Shown piece after piece: positions 1-5,168 of a stretch of DNA of 5,225 nucleotides; the first letter of the stretch is position 1, and each line of letters starts with the position of its first letter. Made by a program: the position numbers and the translations under genes. The notes beneath the pieces were generated by a model. The model was not told the DNA's origin and made no database searches. It saw only the letters and a program-made list of their open reading frames with translations. Where the stretch lies: contig CAOKHR010000187.1 in NCBI GenBank assembly GCA_948468325.1, positions 1-5,225 on the forward strand, written 5' to 3'. Origin of the DNA: an uncultured Lachnospiraceae bacterium. Lineage in GTDB: Bacteria > Bacillota > Clostridia > Lachnospirales > Lachnospiraceae.

Positions 1-54
1 GAGAGCATCTGCCTTACAAGCAGAGGGTCACAGGTTCGAGCCCTGTAGGTCCCA
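1..54 (+). tRNA. tRNA-Val(TAC), 5' end cut off by the window
   Basis: This is the 3' three quarters of a valine tRNA. The window begins in the D arm. The anticodon stem TCTGC/GCAGA encloses the loop CTTACAA, giving anticodon TAC, which reads GUA-type valine codons. The T arm is ACAGG (30-34), loop TTCGAGC, then CCTGT (42-46), fully paired. The 3' acceptor strand AGGTCCC (47-53) and discriminator A54 follow. No CCA is encoded, so the tail must be added by nucleotidyltransferase. A complete tRNA-Met follows after 9 bases, so the two are probably cotranscribed in a tRNA cluster extending to the left. Confidence 0.95.
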
Positions 55-63
55 TATATTTAT

Positions 64-137
64 GGCGGAATAGCTCAGTTGGCTAGAGCACACGGTTCAT
101 ACCCGTGGTGTCGAGAGTTCAAATCTCCCTTCCGCTA
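64..137 (+). tRNA. tRNA-Met(CAT), elongator type
   Basis: This is a complete cloverleaf. The acceptor strands GGCGGAA (64-70) and TTCCGCT (130-136) pair with a G1-U72 wobble, which I recall is also present in Bacillus elongator tRNA-Met. The D arm is GCTC/GAGC. The anticodon stem CACGG/CCGTG surrounds TTCATAC, giving anticodon CAT. The T loop is TTCAAAT and the discriminator is A137. The anticodon stem lacks the three consecutive G-C pairs of an initiator tRNA, so elongator Met is the best call; a lysidine-modified Ile2 tRNA is a less likely alternative. The T stem GAGAG/CTCCC has one A-C mismatch (A114 with C128, tRNA positions 50:64). No CCA is encoded. Confidence 0.93.
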
Positions 138-140
138 CTG

Positions 141-179
141 AAGACCCTGAAAATCATGTGTTTTCAGGGTCTTTGTTAT
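141..179 (+). terminator. Hairpin terminator of the tRNA transcript
   Basis: A perfect 13-bp inverted repeat (arms 141-153 and 161-173, core GACCCTGAAAA/TTTTCAGGGTC, 7-base loop) begins 3 bases after tRNA-Met. The downstream side is only moderately U-rich (TCTTTGTTATA), so termination may be incomplete and some readthrough into the next gene is possible. The position right after the last tRNA supports a terminator or processing-protecting hairpin. Confidence 0.75.
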
Positions 180-202
180 ATACAGAAAAGGAACCGGAGA
201 AT

Positions 203-1258
203 ATGGCGATACGGTATGCTGTTTTACATATGCTGGTGGACGGCTTATGCGCGCTGGCAATGTTTGGAACATTTCTTTTACAGAAAAACGGATATTTTTA
301 TATATTTTTATACAATTTCTGTGCTTTTGCACTGCAGATGCCGTTTGGTGTTATGTTGGATCTGCTTTGTGCGAAATTTCAAAAAGGAAAAACAGACTGG
401 CCGTTTCTGACTGTATTGGCAGGCGTTGTTTGTACGATTATCGGAGCAGCGACGCATCCGGCAGTGCTTGGTATCGGAAACGCATTGTTTCATGTCGGCG
501 GAGGAGTCGGAACCATCCGGGAAGACAGAGAGAAAAATTACCGCGGCCGCGGCCTTGGTATATTTGTTGCTCCGGGAGCGCCTGGATTGTATCTGGGAAC
601 GCTGGCTGCAGAAAGCAGGGGCAAAACAGTTCTTTTTACGCTCATCAGTTTTCTGATGTTGTTTTTATGCTGCGGGATTTTGTACAAACGCCGGTGCAGC
701 ATTGGATTTTGTCGGCCAGCGTCAGGAGCACAAAGTACAGAAGCAGAAAAATCTTTTCGGGGGTATATCTGCCTGTCCGTCTGCTGTCTGGCAGTTGTGA
801 TGCTGCGCTCCTATATCGGGATGGCGGTTACATTTTCGTGGAAAACAGGAATTGCGGCCGGAATGGCTGCGGTGCTGGCGATTGTCGGAGGAAAAGCAGC
901 CGGAGGCTTTTTTGCGGCAGGATACGGCTGTAAAAAAACAGTTATAGTTTCTCTGCTGGCGGCAGCCGTCTGTTATTTGTATTCGGAGATTCCGGCAGCC
1001 GGAATTCTGGCATTGTTTCTGTTTAATATGACGATGCCGGTCACACTGTATTTGATGATATGCCGTCTTCCGCAGATGCCCGGCTTTGCCTTTGGATTTT
1101 TAACCTTCGCCTTGTTTCTGGGATTTTTGCCGAAATATTTTCAGTGGCAGCCTGTTATCAGTTCCAATATACTCGGCTGTATGGGAAGCATTATTTCATT
1201 GACGGTTCTGGCGGCGGGTATTTACGCAGGAGGCAGAGATGGCAGTATATCTTATTAA
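203..1258 (+). CDS. MFS-like multi-pass membrane protein (remote Fsr-type), function unknown
   Basis: This is a strongly hydrophobic protein of 351 aa with about 10-12 predicted membrane helices. Several features resemble the N-terminal half of major facilitator transporters of the fosmidomycin-resistance (Fsr) type. Helix 1 carries a buried H9 and D13 (LHMLVDG). After helix 2 there is a motif-A-like GVMLD followed by K59/K61/K63. GNALFHVGGG (92-101) recalls the G-x-A-x-FHP motif of Fsr proteins. A glycine/proline-rich APGAPGLYLG (123-132) follows, then a hydrophilic loop at about 162-186. The protein is shorter than a usual 12-helix MFS member of about 390-420 aa. The start at 203 is preferred because GGAG and AAAAGGAA precede it; an in-frame ATG at 158 lies inside the terminator hairpin and is rejected. 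It is the first gene of a three-gene cluster, and the next gene starts inside its 3' end. Transcription may come from a weak TGtTATATA extended -10 at 174-182 or from tRNA readthrough. The transported substrate, if any, is unknown. Confidence 0.8.
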   Translation: MAIRYAVLHMLVDGLCALAMFGTFLLQKNGYFYIFLYNFCAFALQMPFGVMLDLLCAKFQKGKTDWPFLTVLAGVVCTIIGAATHPAVLGIGNALFHVGGGVGTIREDREKNYRGRGLGIFVAPGAPGLYLGTLAAESRGKTVLFTLISFLMLFLCCGILYKRRCSIGFCRPASGAQSTEAEKSFRGYICLSVCCLAVVMLRSYIGMAVTFSWKTGIAAGMAAVLAIVGGKAAGGFFAAGYGCKKTVIVSLLAAAVCYLYSEIPAAGILALFLFNMTMPVTLYLMICRLPQMPGFAFGFLTFALFLGFLPKYFQWQPVISSNILGCMGSIISLTVLAAGIYAGGRDGSISY

Positions 1259-1592
1259 GATGTTTGGAGGGTCGCTGTTTCTTACACTGGTTTTGGAGCT
1301 GGCGGCGGCATACTTCTTTGGACTGCGTGCCAGAGAAAGTATACTAACGGTTATATTTGTAAATATTCTTACAAATCCGCCTGCAGTTTTGGTCTGCTGG
1401 CTGGGAAGGATGTATTTGGCGGGAAAACAGCCGTTTTTGCTGGAACTTGCGGCGGAAGCTGCAGTAATAGTTGTGGAAGCATATGTGTATCGAAGCTTTT
1501 CGCATGTGAAAGACAGTGAGATTAAGCATCCGGTACTGCTGGCGGCAGCGGCAAATTTGTGTTCCTGGATAATTGGCAGGAGCTTGTCATAA
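1239..1592 (+). CDS. Small four-helix membrane protein, function unknown
   Basis: A 117-aa integral membrane protein of a family I do not recognise by name. Four hydrophobic segments are visible at about residues 4-28, 33-56, 64-86 and 97-115. Unusually, several polar or acidic residues sit inside them: E20, N42, the TNPP turn at 45-48, E69, E73, E80 and N106. A positively charged stretch (R28, R30, R32 region) lies between helices 1 and 2. A near-ideal AGGAGG (1228-1233) five bases before the ATG fixes the start. The gene overlaps the upstream membrane protein by 20 bases, so translation is probably coupled. Only 39 bases, with no hairpin, separate it from the next gene. The overlap suggests that the product works with, or inside a complex with, the 351-aa protein. 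That is inference from context only. Confidence 0.8.
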   Translation: MAVYLIKMFGGSLFLTLVLELAAAYFFGLRARESILTVIFVNILTNPPAVLVCWLGRMYLAGKQPFLLELAAEAAVIVVEAYVYRSFSHVKDSEIKHPVLLAAAANLCSWIIGRSLS

Positions 1593-1614
1593 TGGGATGC
1601 CCTTTGGGAATAGG

Positions 1615-1621
1615 AAAGGAG
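1615..1621 (+). promoter_or_regulatory. Ribosome binding site that decides the start of the SH3-like protein
   Basis: AAAGGAG lies 10 bases before the ATG at 1632 but just one base before the ATG at 1623. The second spacing is too short for normal initiation. A weaker AGGA at 1612-1615 could serve the 1623 start with a 7-base spacer, so the upstream start, which adds three residues, is not excluded. Confidence 0.55.
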
Positions 1622-1631
1622 AATGCAGCAT

Positions 1632-2453
1632 ATGAAAAAAATGTTATGTCTTATCAGTGTATTAATTTGTAGTCTGCTGTCTGGAGTTTCGGCAAAAGCA
1701 GATGTAATCTGGGTGCCTGAAAATTCTTTTTATGAGGAGAATCAGCAGGATTGTGAATATGTAGAGCGTAATTTTCTGGCTAACGGGCCGGACGGCGAAG
1801 TCAATTTGTACAAGAGTCCGGAATCTTCGGAGGTCATGGAAACATGGGAAAACGGACATACTGTGCATATTTCTTATACTTACAGAGACAATGAGGGTGT
1901 TGTGTGGGGACTGTCCGGAAATTCAGAAGGAAAAGGCGGCTGGGTGCCTATGGAGTATATGGAAATAATATATGACGCCATTTCTTTTATGGAGGAATAC
2001 GGAACGGAATTTACGGAAGAAAGCGGATTTCTGGGAGAAGATTATATCGGAGAAAGTATTTATATCTGGGAATATCCCGGTTCCGAAAAATGTTTTCCCA
2101 TGGAAATTTCCAAAGAGATGAATCTGCCGGAATATTATAAAGTTTATGTGGATGATGAAGGCAGAAAATGGGGGTATCTGGGATATTATTACGGTTTTGA
2201 TGATGCATGGATTTGTGTCGATGCTCCAAAAGAGGATGCGGACCAGCTTTATCCGCACGGAGTACCAAAGCATGAGACGAAGCAGCAGGAGAATCAGGGA
2301 AAAGAGAAAATTGTTCCGGAACCGGATGCCAGCCGCATCCTGTTTGCAGCCGTATCGGTAGGCATACTTGTGCTGGTAACAATTGCTTTGCTTGTTCTGC
2401 TGAAAAAAAGAATTGTCCGGCGGGAGGAAAAAGAAAAGGATTGCAGAAATTAG
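1632..2453 (+). CDS. Secreted, C-terminally anchored protein with two SH3-like repeats
   Basis: A 273-aa protein with a signal peptide: MKK, a hydrophobic core, and a cleavage site likely after AKA (residues 21-23). The extracellular part contains two similar segments of the bacterial SH3 type. The first is about 50-110 (VNLYKSPESSEV...GVVWGLSG...GGWVPM). The second is about 140-197 (IYIWEYPGSEKC...GRKWGYLG...DAWICV). A charged linker (200-233) leads to one transmembrane helix (236-257) and a basic cytoplasmic tail (KKRIVRREEKEK), so the protein should sit on the outer face of the membrane. No LPXTG sorting motif is seen. The start at 1632 is chosen because AAAGGAG (1615-1621) lies 10 bases upstream and gives a canonical KK n-region. 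An in-frame ATG at 1623 would leave only one base after the AGGAG. It is the last gene of the cluster. SH3-like folds often bind cell wall or peptides; here the ligand is unknown. Confidence 0.82.
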   Translation: MKKMLCLISVLICSLLSGVSAKADVIWVPENSFYEENQQDCEYVERNFLANGPDGEVNLYKSPESSEVMETWENGHTVHISYTYRDNEGVVWGLSGNSEGKGGWVPMEYMEIIYDAISFMEEYGTEFTEESGFLGEDYIGESIYIWEYPGSEKCFPMEISKEMNLPEYYKVYVDDEGRKWGYLGYYYGFDDAWICVDAPKEDADQLYPHGVPKHETKQQENQGKEKIVPEPDASRILFAAVSVGILVLVTIALLVLLKKRIVRREEKEKDCRN

Positions 2454-2468
2454 CTTTCTGCAATCCTT
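2436..2468. terminator. Bidirectional terminator with both stop codons in its loop
   Basis: A perfect 14-bp inverted repeat (2436-2449 and 2455-2468, core GGATTGCAGAAA/TTTCTGCAATCC) encloses the 5-base loop TTAGC. The + strand gene stops with TAG at 2451-2453 and the - strand gene stops with TAA (complement of 2450-2452). Read on the - strand, the stem is followed by TTTTCTTTTTCC, a good U-tract. On the + strand the tail is weaker (ATCATTTGTT). The hairpin should therefore terminate the chemoreceptor transcript well and the membrane cassette less efficiently. Both arms are coding sequence for both genes. Confidence 0.85.
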
Positions 2469-3817
2469 ATCATTTGTTCCAGATCAGCGATTAATTCTCT
2501 GGAATATTCTTTGGCTTCTGCACATGTTTGCTCAGCTGTCGGATAGTCCTCATTGTTTAAGGCGGCAATTACTGCTTCTCCGTAGCTGTGAAATTTTTTG
2601 TGTTTTAATCCCAGCGCATCCCATATGGGGCGGATTTCAGGAATCGCCGGTGTCATGGCATAGTAAAAATGTCCGAAACCGCATTTGGAAGAATCCAGCT
2701 GAAGAGGTATGATACTTCTCTTTTTTGCCATATTTTCCAGATTATTAAGCCAGGATTTGTGGGCAGTTATTGCATTTTTCAGATGCTTGACAAATTCCGA
2801 ATTTTTCAGGCGGAAAAAAGAATCCTCTGACATATGGCCCATTTGTTTTACAGAGTCGTCCAGAATTTTTTCTATTTCAACGACAGGTTCAACGGCTGTC
2901 CGTAATTCCTGACTTACACTGCACATGAAATCCGTGCTGTACTTTAACTGATTTTCCATTTCTGCCATTGAGCTGGAGATTTCTTCACTTACGGCAGTGA
3001 TGGAACCCATGGATTCATTTACCTGTGAAACATGATTTTGATTTTCTTCGTTTAATGCCCATACATTTCCTATTTTGTCCGTCATGGTGCCAAGGGACTG
3101 AATCGTTTCCGTAGCACTGCTTACACTTTTCTGCGATGCGTTTTTAATCTCTTTTACAAATTCTCCCATGCTGCCGTTTAACTGCTGTGTTCTCTCGGCC
3201 AGCCTGCGGATTTCGTCTGCCACAACGGCGAATCCTCTGCCGGCATTTCCGGCTCTGGCTGCTTCGATGGAAGCATTTAAGGATAAAAGATTTGTTTGAA
3301 GAGATATGGAATCTATGCCGGCTATGGCTTCATTCATGTGATTAATCATTTCAAGCAGATTGTCCATATCTTTCTGCATTTCACGGGATACATGAATGGT
3401 CGCGTCCGAAAGATCCTTAATAGCAGTAAGTTCATCCTGACACATTTCTATTTTATTGTAAACTTCTTTGACCTCAGAAGAAACATCGACAATTGTATTT
3501 GTCAGAGCTTCATGGGGATTGCCTGATGTATCTGCGCAGGAAGAATTCTGCGGAGATGATCCGAATATTACCTGGGCAGCAGTTTCGATTCTGCGGGAAA
3601 TGTCATCGATTTTATCTGTTTCATACTGCATCGTTAAATCAAGAGAGCTGATCTGCATAACTGCTTTGACATTTTTTTCAAAGAGTTCTACAAATTGTTC
3701 TCTCGCATTAAAAAGTCTCTGATAAAGATTTTTTAATTCCGGATTTCTGGAGTAATCCATTTCTTTTAATTCCGAAACCGCTTTTACCAAATCTGTGTTT
3801 TTTTTACCAATCTGCAT
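2450..3817 (-). CDS. Soluble methyl-accepting chemoreceptor with C-terminal CZB zinc-binding domain
   Basis: A 455-aa cytoplasmic chemotaxis receptor; no membrane segment or HAMP domain is seen. Residues 1-85 are helical, a Ser/Asn/Pro-rich linker covers about 86-104, and a coiled-coil signalling domain runs to about 330. The hairpin tip is unmistakable (ISLQTNLLSLNASIEAARAG at 171-190, then GRGFAVVADE). It should bind CheW/CheA. Numbering is offset by exactly 200 from E. coli Tsr: E185 and R188 match trimer contacts E385 and R388, Leu173 stands where Tsr has F373, and Asn191 replaces the tip Glu391. A methylation consensus is visible at 274-283 (TAVSEEISSS). The C-terminal CZB domain (about 340-445) has H353, C379 in KCGFGHFYY, H406 and H410, the expected His3Cys ligand set. 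CZB receptors bind zinc and are known to respond to oxidants such as HOCl or to zinc level. GAGGT lies 5 bases before the ATG. No other che gene is nearby. Confidence 0.95.
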   Translation of the reverse strand: MQIGKKNTDLVKAVSELKEMDYSRNPELKNLYQRLFNAREQFVELFEKNVKAVMQISSLDLTMQYETDKIDDISRRIETAAQVIFGSSPQNSSCADTSGNPHEALTNTIVDVSSEVKEVYNKIEMCQDELTAIKDLSDATIHVSREMQKDMDNLLEMINHMNEAIAGIDSISLQTNLLSLNASIEAARAGNAGRGFAVVADEIRRLAERTQQLNGSMGEFVKEIKNASQKSVSSATETIQSLGTMTDKIGNVWALNEENQNHVSQVNESMGSITAVSEEISSSMAEMENQLKYSTDFMCSVSQELRTAVEPVVEIEKILDDSVKQMGHMSEDSFFRLKNSEFVKHLKNAITAHKSWLNNLENMAKKRSIIPLQLDSSKCGFGHFYYAMTPAIPEIRPIWDALGLKHKKFHSYGEAVIAALNNEDYPTAEQTCAEAKEYSRELIADLEQMIRIAES

Positions 3818-3888
3818 GTATTACCTCTTTTCCTGAAATTTTCATTTTGATACTTTATCTACTGTAATCCCTGATATGTATTGCTTAT

Positions 3889-3917
3889 ATCATAATAAAT
3901 TTTGTATTTTTTTGCAA
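3889..3917 (-). promoter_or_regulatory. Sigma-A-type promoter of the chemoreceptor gene
   Basis: On the - strand, TTGCAA (complement of 3912-3917) is separated by 17 bases from TATGAT (complement of 3889-3894). These match the -35 and -10 consensus at 4 and 5 of 6 positions. Transcription would begin near 3882, leaving a leader of about 65 bases before the ATG at 3817. A vegetative promoter rather than a sigma-D flagellar promoter is notable for a chemoreceptor, though this reading rests on the match alone. Confidence 0.6.
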
Positions 3918-3964
3918 CTGTTTTGGGTAAGATAATATTTCCTGTAAATACACTCTAAGACGTA

Positions 3965-3998
3965 ATGCACGATTCACAACTTCAAATGCACGATCCGC
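3965..3998 (+). promoter_or_regulatory. Predicted LytTR binding site upstream of the regulator's own gene
   Basis: The 9-mer ATGCACGAT occurs at 3965-3973 and again at 3986-3994, exactly 21 bases apart with a 12-base spacer. LytTR domains are known to bind two roughly 9-bp direct repeats with a spacer of about 12 bp, contacting the same face of the helix. The second repeat ends 13 bases before the predicted -35 of the LytTR gene, a suitable place for an activator. A related 34-base element occurs at 4975-5008. The site is also about 48 bases upstream of the chemoreceptor -35, so it could affect both divergent genes. Confidence 0.65.
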
Positions 3999-4007
3999 TT
4001 AAAATTA

Positions 4008-4036
4008 TAGACGTAAAAAATTTGCTGTGCTATACT
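4008..4036 (+). promoter_or_regulatory. Extended -10 promoter of the NTF2-LytTR regulator
   Basis: TATACT (4031-4036) is preceded by TGc (4028-4030), an extended -10. The hexamer 17 bases upstream, TAGACG (4008-4013), matches TTGACA at 4 of 6 positions. A weak -35 plus an upstream direct-repeat operator is typical of activator-dependent promoters. Transcription would begin near 4043, about 30 bases before the ATG. Confidence 0.6.
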
Positions 4037-4072
4037 TTATGGAAAAGTTAGCTGAAGAAAGGGACAGAAAGC

Positions 4073-4891
4073 ATGGAACTGAAACGGGAAACCATTTGTG
4101 AAAATACGCTGGAATTTATTCGGGAATACTATCATCTGAACACAGAACCACTGTTTTCTGTCCTTGCCGATGACTGCGTGTGGATGGGGACGGGAAACGT
4201 GCTTGCTTCCGGTGCGGCGGCAATCAGGGGATTTTTCAAAGAGGGCTTTCTTATGCCTCCTTTTCATCTGGAGGAGCCGGATTTCCGGCAGGTGGAAACC
4301 GGATGCGGGGAACAGATGATTGTGCTTGGACAGTACACCCTGTACTCCCACGAGGACGCGCAGCTGATCAGTGCGGTAAAGCAGCGGGCGACATTCTGCT
4401 ACCGACAGGAAAAAAGCGAATGGAAGCTTTACCATATGCACATTTCCAATGAGTGGAACGAGCTGGTAGGAGATGAAATTTTTCCTGTTCAGATCAGCAC
4501 GCAGACCTACCACTATGTTAAGAAGCTGCAGGCGGAAAGCGTAAGCAGGAAATCTCCGATGCTGGTGATCAAGACCGATCTGGCGAATCAGTTTATTGAT
4601 ACTAACATGGTAATTTATATACAGGCGATGGACAGGGATTGTATTGTCCATATGTTAAGCGAGAGAAAACAAGTTTCGCGGGCGCTGAAAGACCTGCAGG
4701 CACAGCTTCCCCCGAACTTTTACCGTATTCATAGAAGTTTCTGCGTCAACAGTGATTATGTGACGAAGATTGAACGCTATGCCGTAACGCTGGTGACCGG
4801 CGAGGAGCTTCCCGTTCCGAAAATGCGTTATACCCAGATACGGAAAGAACTTACGGCTTTGATTGATAAAAGGGTTTGCAGAAAAAAGTAA
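4073..4891 (+). CDS. LytTR-family transcriptional regulator with N-terminal NTF2/SnoaL-like domain
   Basis: A 272-aa one-component regulator. Residues about 8-130 look like a SnoaL/NTF2-type alpha+beta cone, with DDCVWMGTG (33-41), AAAIRGFF (48-55), a central strand with GQYTLYS (86-92), and WKLYHMHISNEW (117-128). Such folds form a pocket and often dimerise, so this half probably senses a small molecule or mediates dimerisation. Residues about 162-266 form the LytTR DNA-binding domain. Its hallmarks are IYIQAMDRDCIVHML (181-195) and FYRIHRSFCVNSDYVTKIE (216-234), followed by LPVPKMRYTQIRKEL (246-260). There is no receiver domain and no partner kinase nearby, so it is probably not part of a two-component system. 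AAAGGGA (4058-4064) lies 8 bases before the ATG. LytTR-like direct repeats are found both upstream and downstream of the gene, which suggests autoregulation and control of a neighbour. It stands divergent from the chemoreceptor. Confidence 0.9.
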   Translation: MELKRETICENTLEFIREYYHLNTEPLFSVLADDCVWMGTGNVLASGAAAIRGFFKEGFLMPPFHLEEPDFRQVETGCGEQMIVLGQYTLYSHEDAQLISAVKQRATFCYRQEKSEWKLYHMHISNEWNELVGDEIFPVQISTQTYHYVKKLQAESVSRKSPMLVIKTDLANQFIDTNMVIYIQAMDRDCIVHMLSERKQVSRALKDLQAQLPPNFYRIHRSFCVNSDYVTKIERYAVTLVTGEELPVPKMRYTQIRKELTALIDKRVCRKK

Positions 4892-4921
4892 TAAAGTGAG
4901 TATTATGCTCAATTGCTTTTT
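4883..4921 (+). terminator. Probable terminator of the LytTR gene
   Basis: AAAAAGTAAT (4883-4892) pairs with ATTGCTTTTT (4912-4921), 10 pairs including one T-G wobble. An inner TGAG/CTCA stem (4897-4900 and 4908-4911) sits above an AAAG bulge. The last five U residues follow a short weak stem and the stop codon lies in the 5' arm. The stem is AT-rich, so this is a plausible but weak terminator. Confidence 0.5.
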
Positions 4922-4974
4922 AACATTTTCCTGGTATTTCTTAATTTTTATTGACTTATTATTCTAAAAATAAG

Positions 4975-5008
4975 ATTTACTATTCACAACACCAAACGCA
5001 CTATTAAC
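4975..5008 (+). promoter_or_regulatory. Second predicted LytTR binding site, downstream of the regulator
   Basis: This 34-base stretch matches the element at 3965-3998 at 24 positions by my alignment, including the run ATTCACAAC and the second-repeat GCAC. The half sites TTTACTATT (4976-4984) and CGCACTATT (4997-5005) again lie 21 bases apart. The shared G-to-T change in both half sites (CACGAT to ACTAT) suggests that the pair diverged together under binding constraint. At the same offset as the -35 upstream of the regulator lies CTTACA (5018-5023), with a poor TGtTAAATT -10 candidate at 5036-5044. The target would be a + strand gene to the right. Confidence 0.6.
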
Positions 5009-5168
5009 CAGGATAAACTTACAAAGTTACAAAAGTGTTAAATTGACCTCCTGTATGCGATTTTCAGGATAAAAATTCCAATATTTCAAAAATTTTATTC
5101 TGTAAATGCCATAGAACGCGGTGATTTTATAAAAATTTTAGTTTATAAGTTTATCCTACACTATTAAC
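5009..5168. repeat. Cluster of short direct and inverted repeats
   Basis: CAGGATAAA occurs at 5009-5017 and 5065-5073. The complement of AGGATAAACTT (5010-5020) occurs as AAGTTTATCCT at 5147-5157, a perfect 11-base inverted pair 126 bases apart. CACTATTAAC occurs at 4999-5008 and 5159-5168, directly outside that inverted pair. TCCTG/CAGGA (5049-5053, 5065-5069) could form a small hairpin. The layout may be operator copies or a long-range stem in a leader RNA. In AT-rich sequence some of these matches could be chance. Confidence 0.45.

Noticed and set aside
1..200. tRNA cluster as a possible integration site of a mobile element
   Set aside because: No integrase, no repeated tRNA 3' end and no element boundary are seen in the window.
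158..202. In-frame upstream ATG at 158 that would extend the MFS-like protein by 15 residues
   Set aside because: It lies in the loop and 3' arm of the tRNA terminator hairpin, has no ribosome binding site, and the added residues are polar and unlike the start of helix 1.
541..552. 12-base GC palindrome CCGCGGCCGCGG
   Set aside because: It is explained by codons for Arg-Gly-Arg-Gly in the membrane protein and has no repeat partner or regulatory setting.
247..933. Second + strand frame of 228 codons inside the MFS-like gene
   Set aside because: Its product is rich in Arg, Cys and Ser without domain features, while the overlapping frame encodes a coherent membrane protein.
2295..2453. Possible sortase sorting signal at the C-terminus of the SH3-like protein
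   Set aside because: There is a hydrophobic helix and a basic tail, but no LPXTG-like motif before it; a simple membrane anchor fits better.
1923..2463. Long - strand open frames opposite the SH3-like gene
   Set aside because: The + strand gene has a signal peptide, repeats, a membrane anchor and a ribosome binding site; the - strand frames have none of these.
4037..4651. Open frame of 204 codons on the - strand opposite the LytTR gene
   Set aside because: It is antisense to a clear LytTR coding region, has a composition typical of a mirrored frame and no recognisable domain.
5088..5140. Direct repeat AAAAATTTTA at 5088-5097 and 5131-5140
   Set aside because: It is low-complexity sequence in a very AT-rich region and likely to arise by chance.
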